Below are positions 47,601-60,000 of a stretch of DNA of 60,000 bases, piece after piece (position 1 is the stretch's first letter; every line of letters starts with the position of its first letter). Source of the stretch: Nematostella vectensis (Eukaryota; Cnidaria; Anthozoa; Actiniaria; Edwardsiidae); contig NC_064041.1 in the NCBI RefSeq assembly GCF_932526225.1, forward strand, positions 14,046,951 through 14,106,950, read 5' to 3'. The notes under the pieces are model-generated. The model searched no databases. It was not told the DNA's origin and saw nothing but the letters and a program-made list of their open reading frames with translations. Both the position numbers and the translations under genes were made by a program.

Positions 47601-50600
47601 CTGGTTCTAAAAGTAAGCCTGCAGGGGAAGTGTATTTTCTTTTTACTCTCTCAAGTGACCCTTTGCATGTGTTATCAATTTATGTTATTATTATTAACAA
47701 ACAGGCAAATATTTTGATATTCTAATATAACATAACATAACATAACATAACATAACATAACATAACATAACATAACATAACATAACATAACATAACATAA
47801 CATAACATAACATAACATAACATAACATAACATAACATAACATAACATAACATAACATAACATAACATAATAAAATAATAAAATAAAATTAATAAAATAA
47901 TAATAAAGGTATTAGATTTTTGTTGTAGTTAAATAAACTGTGAGACTGGTCTGGAAAATGCTAACAAAAGTCTCAGGTCAAAGTTGTATATCCAGGGTTT
48001 CTAGAATTACGCGGAAAAAACTCAAAATTACGCGGGATTCTTTGCTAAATTACGCGCTAAATCAATCATTACGCGCTAAATTACGCGGGATTTTGCAATA
48101 CATTTTTCTTTAAAAATCAAAATTTTGCGGGATTCTTTACTGAATTACGCCCAAAATTACACGGAATATCAACTGTTACACCCAAACTATATTTTGTTCC
48201 GAAGGAAAGCACGAAATAACTTGAAAAAAGTTTTTTTTTTTTTTGCGCGAAAATATCTTAGGCGAGTTTTCATTGGTTCCTAGCCACCAGCCAATTAAAA
48301 AAGGTATTTTATTATTAGTCCTAGGTCTTCGCCGTTTAGGAAAGAACGCCTAGTCATTTTATTTGTTTTCGAAATTAAGTTCGAAATATCGCACTCTTAA
48401 GAAGAATATCTGTCTTTTTTTACGAGAAATAGAGGTAAAAACCCTAAAAGAACACATCAGCTGTGCACTTAAATGTTTTGTCTTTCAAAATTTAGCTAAA
48501 TTACGCGGGGTTACGCGGAAATTTGTGGATTACGCGGAGAAAGTCATATTACGCGCTTCCGCACAAGCGCGTAATTCCAGAAGCCCTGTATATCTCTAGA
48601 CATGATGGAAAAACATGAAACATGAGCAATTCGATATAGAAAAAGAAGACACAATTTCTTACAATGCCCATCGGTTCCTTCTATTCCGGAATGATTTTCA
48701 AAACACAAATGATGTGAGGCTGAAATGCACATACCCGATTTTTTTTTTCAGATATTTTTTTTCCTTGATCTTTATTGCGCTATGTTATGGCCTCAGGGAT
48801 GAAAAGCTCAAATTTAAATGACACTTTACAAAAGGTTGCATCAATTTGAAAAAGTCGCATTTGATATTTTGTTTGCTTTTACTCACTAAGAACTTAGATA
48901 TTTTTTTCTGCTTTATTAGATGTTAAATGGGCTTATTTGAAGCATCATGTCATGTTTTTCTGTCATGTAATATCTCTACCAATTACCTTTGCTTCTGCCA
49001 CATCTGCTCAAAGGCATCTGCCAACTCAACACTTGTAACTTCTTCAGCATCCTGGAATTTGAGGAAACCATCCCCACCGTGACCTGGTGAAAACAAGATG
49101 TACAGCAAGCACTGGTAAGGGGAAAAACAGGGGAAACATATATAAAATAAATATAAATAACTATTGTATTATAAAATTGTATAAAATAAATGACAACAAA
49201 AAATAGGTTTCATATATAGGATAAAGTTGCTAATCAATTATGATTGCGTTGGTAAAGATGGTGGAAATGCCAAATAATGTGAATAATAGCAATAATGCAA
49301 GGACTTAATGCAAGGACTCAGATAGATTTATCCTTTACATAAAATGTACTGTATGTATTCCCCTTGTCTGAAGCATGACGGGTCAGATCGCAGCTCTTAC
49401 AAGCTGCAATTTGATTGGGCAAATGAACAATATCCGCACCTTGACACAAAGAACGAGAAGAATATAGACAAAAGAACTCCTTTGTAGAACAAAGATAATA
49501 GGAGACAAAGCAGCTGCGTACTTACTCAGCATGACTGATCTATCTTTTATATATAATACTACTGTATAAGATGTAAATTATTATTAGAACCTAAAAAGAG
49601 TTTGAAAAGTGCTGTGCACATAGATGTTGCTCTCCTCATCTAAAAAACACCTCTTGGCCCTCTGTCCTATCCCCCCTCTCCTAAGATAATCCATGTGTAC
49701 CAAGTATTGCTCCCTTTGTCCGAAAAATCCTCTTGCCCCTCCCCTAGATAGTCCAAATGGGTTATCCCTGTCATACCAAGATGCTGCTTCTCTTGTCTGT
49801 CCCCCCCCCCCCCCCTCACTCCCAAGCTGTATTATCAGCCTGATGGGCTCAAACCCTGAATTGCTCCATGCCATCCCCCCCCTCCACCTCCCATTTGTAT
49901 CAGCCTTATGCATTTTACCTGTCATATATACCAAGATGTTGCTTCTCTCGTCTGATAGCAGCCTTTTGGACCTTGGGGCACTGTCTGGTAGTCGGCCTGA
50001 AAAAAACATCACTTTTTAGGAGCCTTTTGCTAATTATGGCTTATAGATTTATAACTTCTGACTGCAGTGAATCCTAGAGGCAGATAGAAAGCTTAGAGGG
50101 GATGTAGATTGTATACACTGGTGCCAAACAGAACAACCACAACACAGAAAATTGGTTGAAGACATACCTGTTAAAACTCGGATAAAGTTCTCCACAGTGA
50201 CCTAAGACAAAGATGCAGATTTAGACATAGAGTGTGCATTTGTTTTAGCAAACATATGAATGACACAAATTTATTGTATACTTACATCATACCCTCTGTA
50301 GTCAACTTCTACATCATCGCCATAGAGATTTATATGCTGGTTCACGTTATTATACACAGTCCCTATAATAAAACACACGCAGTCCCTATAATATAACACA
50401 TTATTATACACCATCCATATAACACACTGTAACACATTTATTGTACACAATCCCTACAATAAAACACATTATTACACAGTTCCTATAAAGAACACATCAT
50501 TACACAGTCCCTGAAGAATAACACATTATGATACACAGTCCCTATAATATAACAAATTATACACAGTCCCTATAATAAAAACACATCATTTCTATACACA

Positions 50601-51668
50601 GTTAACTGCACTTTCAATATTCTGATAGAACTCGTGCCAATGATTTTCAACAGCTAAAAATACCTTCTAGTTTCAGTGTGCAAAACCTCCAAAAACTACA
50701 GAAATAATAGTTAGCCAATAATCATTATAATGTGACTGAAGCATTTTTTAACTCACTGGTTGTCTTTAGTAAAACTACAGTCAATCAGATAGCGAAGCAC
50801 ATTTTTCATATCCTTGTCAGCTTACTGCATAAAACTGTCAAGGTGGCCATGCTAGTGTGTAACATTTATAGGAGCAAACCATATATTTGAGTATGATCCA
50901 GCCTTACGTCTTACCAGGTTGGGGGTTGCGTGCATTGCAAGCCATATCATCAGCCGTCATCAAAATTATATGACTGAAAATTACAAATTAAATTAACTAA
51001 TAAATTAGCAGCTACAGGTTAAAACATATCCTGACATGTGCAGTAATAGTTTATTGCCAAAAAAAAGTATAGCAAATAAGATATACAGTTCTGAGTGATT
51101 TGAATCACTGTTAAAATGAATCTTTGCAGATTAAAAAGTATTTATTTTTTTTTGCAAAATTTATTGTGATTAATCTTTAAGCCAAAACAAAACCATACAT
51201 CCCCCCCACCCCCCAATCATATCAAACCTTAGTGTCTTTATATTTTCTTATGCCATTGTAGTCTCACCTGTCTGGAATCCCGAGCCTTTTAACACTTCTA
51301 TACACAGACAGCACGTTAGCAACATGGCGATAGTTGAACCAAAATCTTGACGTGCAAACCTAGCAGCAGAGACAACAAATCAAATATTACAGGTAAGTAT
51401 TTTTGTTCTTATTTTAATTCTACATTGCTAAGGTTTACTTTCATTTATTCAAATATAATCTAAAATATCAATATATTGACACCTTTTATGCATGCACAAT
51501 TTATATTTTTCTTCAAATAATACATAGTATTTAACTTACTAGAACAGCCCAATTGTTAGTGTGCCCTTTCTTGAATACTCTTTCTAAAGGATCTCTTTCT
51601 CGACTAAAAACTCCGCATGATAAAGCCAAGAAAAATAAATAAAAGAAAACTTTAGCATCAGCCGCCAT
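41654..51668 (-). CDS. PIGK: GPI-anchor transamidase catalytic subunit (PIG-K/Gpi8), complete, 13 exons
   Basis: PIG-K is the caspase-like (C13) cysteine protease of the ER GPI-transamidase complex, attaching GPI anchors to proteins. Coding exons, 5' to 3' on the - strand: 51540-51668, 51268-51359, 50915-50973, 50286-50362, 50168-50201, 49919-49996, 48987-49083, 47422-47539, 47160-47270, 46718-46795, 43420-43511, 42369-42420, 41654-41749. They total 1113 nt (370 aa plus stop), and every phase closes. Landmarks are a signal peptide (residues 1-22), [57 protein letters not shown], catalytic His158 in [10 protein letters not shown], catalytic Cys200 in [50 protein letters not shown], and a C-terminal membrane helix at about 350-370. 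The spacing of His158/Cys200 matches human His164/Cys206. Introns carry a 36-bp donor array, an acceptor array, a MITE, (ATAAC)n, and PLE and foldback remnants. Confidence 0.95.
42083..42297. mobile_element. foldback MITE with perfect 30-bp palindromic core
   Basis: Outer inverted repeats (gctaagttcaaacgtcgtat... versus ...atacgatgtttgtacttagc) enclose an inner, perfect 30-bp inverted repeat: left arm 42196-42225, right arm 42235-42264, loop 9 bp. A further imperfect inverted pair around tatttaatgcaaa and ttttgcattgaata is nested inside. It sits in the PIGK intron before the last exon. No open frame and no clear target-site duplication. Confidence 0.7.
42512..42927 (-). mobile_element. Penelope-like retroelement 3' fragment with GIY-YIG endonuclease tail
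   Basis: The - strand reads open from 42927 to a stop at 42691. It encodes [20 protein letters not shown] then RGLNSDD, matching the C-terminal part of the GIY-YIG endonuclease of Penelope-like elements (RE..W.Y.L.....P.GLN). Downstream comes the non-coding end with CTGAAGAAGTCTTATTAAAG. That non-coding end recurs at 58505-58575. The fragment is 5' truncated, lacks reverse transcriptase, and is inactive. It lies in a PIGK intron in the same orientation as the gene. Confidence 0.7.
43866..46717 (-). repeat. 36-bp minisatellite copied from PIGK exon end plus 5' splice site
   Basis: Nearly 80 units fill most of the 3.2-kb intron between exons 46718-46795 and 43420-43511. On the - strand each unit repeats the exon end (DLFTRNVDK, ..CCAGGAATGTGGATAAG) and its donor gtacgtata. 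The array begins exactly at the true donor. Units near the exon (45850-46717) are almost perfect. Farther units (44160-45310) include longer variants with tctatctatacatac. The unit is twelve codons with no stop, so the PIGK frame stays open for hundreds of codons ([12 protein letters not shown] repeated). Confidence 0.93.
47726..47870. repeat. (ATAAC)n pentanucleotide microsatellite
   Basis: About 29 uninterrupted copies of ataac/cataa in a PIGK intron, ending in a taaaataataa tract. Confidence 0.95.
47993..48588. mobile_element. 596-bp MITE with CAGGG termini and TATATC target duplication
   Basis: The terminal inverted repeats CAGGGTTTCTAGAATTACGC and its complement (gcgtaattccagaagccctg, two mismatches) bound the element. 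Direct repeats TATATC lie exactly outside (47987-47992 and 48589-48594). The interior is rich in attacgcg copies in both orientations. It has no transposase frame. CAGGG ends resemble hAT families, but the 6-bp rather than 8-bp duplication leaves the family open. It is inserted in a PIGK intron. Confidence 0.7.
50363..50605 (-). repeat. degenerate array copying a PIGK 3' splice acceptor
   Basis: Directly upstream (on -) of exon 50286-50362, about eight diverged units of roughly 30 bp repeat tattatag|ggactgtgtata, which is the acceptor and first bases of that exon (TVYNN). On + they read as cacagtccctataat at about 50355, 50370, 50447, 50477, 50503, 50536, 50566 and (partial) 50598. Several copies keep the AG, so upstream cryptic acceptors exist. 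Confidence 0.72.
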
Positions 51669-51959
51669 GTTGGATCTCTTCTCACCTTGCTGATGCTTCT
51701 GGGTAATAAATATTGAAATTTCACCCGACGCTCAGCCGAATATTTATTGATCAGTCTCTTGCAGTCACGAAAATTTAGTCGTAAACGCATAATTAGCAAG
51801 GTCCGAGGTGGTTGGCATAGCAACCTTCGAGCAAATGGAACCAAGAGGCAATCGATTAGATCGAAGCGCGTAGATTTCGAACCCTGTTTCGAACGTTCTT
51901 TTCCTTTTTTTTTCGACACCACCGATTCAAATTGATGGGTTATTGAGATCAGCTTCAAT
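51669..51959. promoter_or_regulatory. bidirectional promoter between PIGK and AK5-like gene, with near-consensus X-box
   Basis: The start codons of PIGK (-) and the adenylate kinase (+) are 291 bp apart and diverge, so both promoters must overlap. At 51811-51824 GTTGGCATAGCAAC differs at one key position from the RFX X-box (GTTRCCATRGYAAC-type). RFX sites drive ciliary genes, and adenylate kinases with DPY30-like N-termini can be axonemal, which makes the site plausible. No TATA box is obvious. Confidence 0.5.

Positions 51960-60000
<8,041 letters not shown>

Overview
This is nuclear DNA from an early-branching animal. An anthozoan cnidarian (sea anemone or coral) is the best guess. Support comes from short-exon, intron-rich genes of animal type (PIGK, an AK5-like adenylate kinase, a somatomedin-B/Methuselah-like receptor), a retained methionine-synthesis enzyme (MetX) that most animals lack, and many MITE and Penelope-like remnants. 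The species is inferred, not proven. Most long open frames in the window are by-products of tandem repeats. The real genes have short exons that I assembled by splice phase.

Layout. (1) 1-8889, + strand: 3' part of a homoserine O-acetyltransferase gene (metX), seven exons, with introns packed with minisatellites of 29, 55, 36, about 5 and 27 bp. (2) 8990-10345: a separate 27-bp satellite between convergent genes. (3) 11242-22911, - strand: last two exons of an unrecognised small protein, separated by an 11.4-kb intron that is almost entirely a 56-bp minisatellite of about 196 copies. (4) 22912-35205: AT-rich DNA with no gene I can support, carrying a TTAA-flanked MITE, a CACGTG cluster and small tandem arrays. 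(5) 35206-39784, + strand: two-exon somatomedin-B, Methuselah-like 7TM receptor. (6) 41654-51668, - strand: complete PIGK (GPI-transamidase catalytic subunit), 13 coding exons, 370 aa. (7) 51960 to the right edge, + strand: AK5-like multidomain adenylate kinase, 11 exons visible, cut off by the window. PIGK and AK5 are head to head, 291 bp apart.

Main discovery. Several of the large minisatellites are tandem copies of real splice junctions of their host genes. metX (29-bp and 36-bp units), the unrecognised - strand gene (56-bp) and PIGK (36-bp) each have an array that starts at an exon 3' end. In each, every unit repeats the last coding bases plus the GT donor. In PIGK a further degenerate array of about 30 bp repeats the 3' splice acceptor with the start of its exon. 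Unrelated genes within 50 kb therefore carry introns filled with tens to hundreds of decoy splice sites copied from their own boundaries. In PIGK the donor array stays open in the coding frame, so use of a distal donor would add a variable number of 12-residue repeats. I know of no description of this as a genome-wide pattern. It is the observation most worth following.
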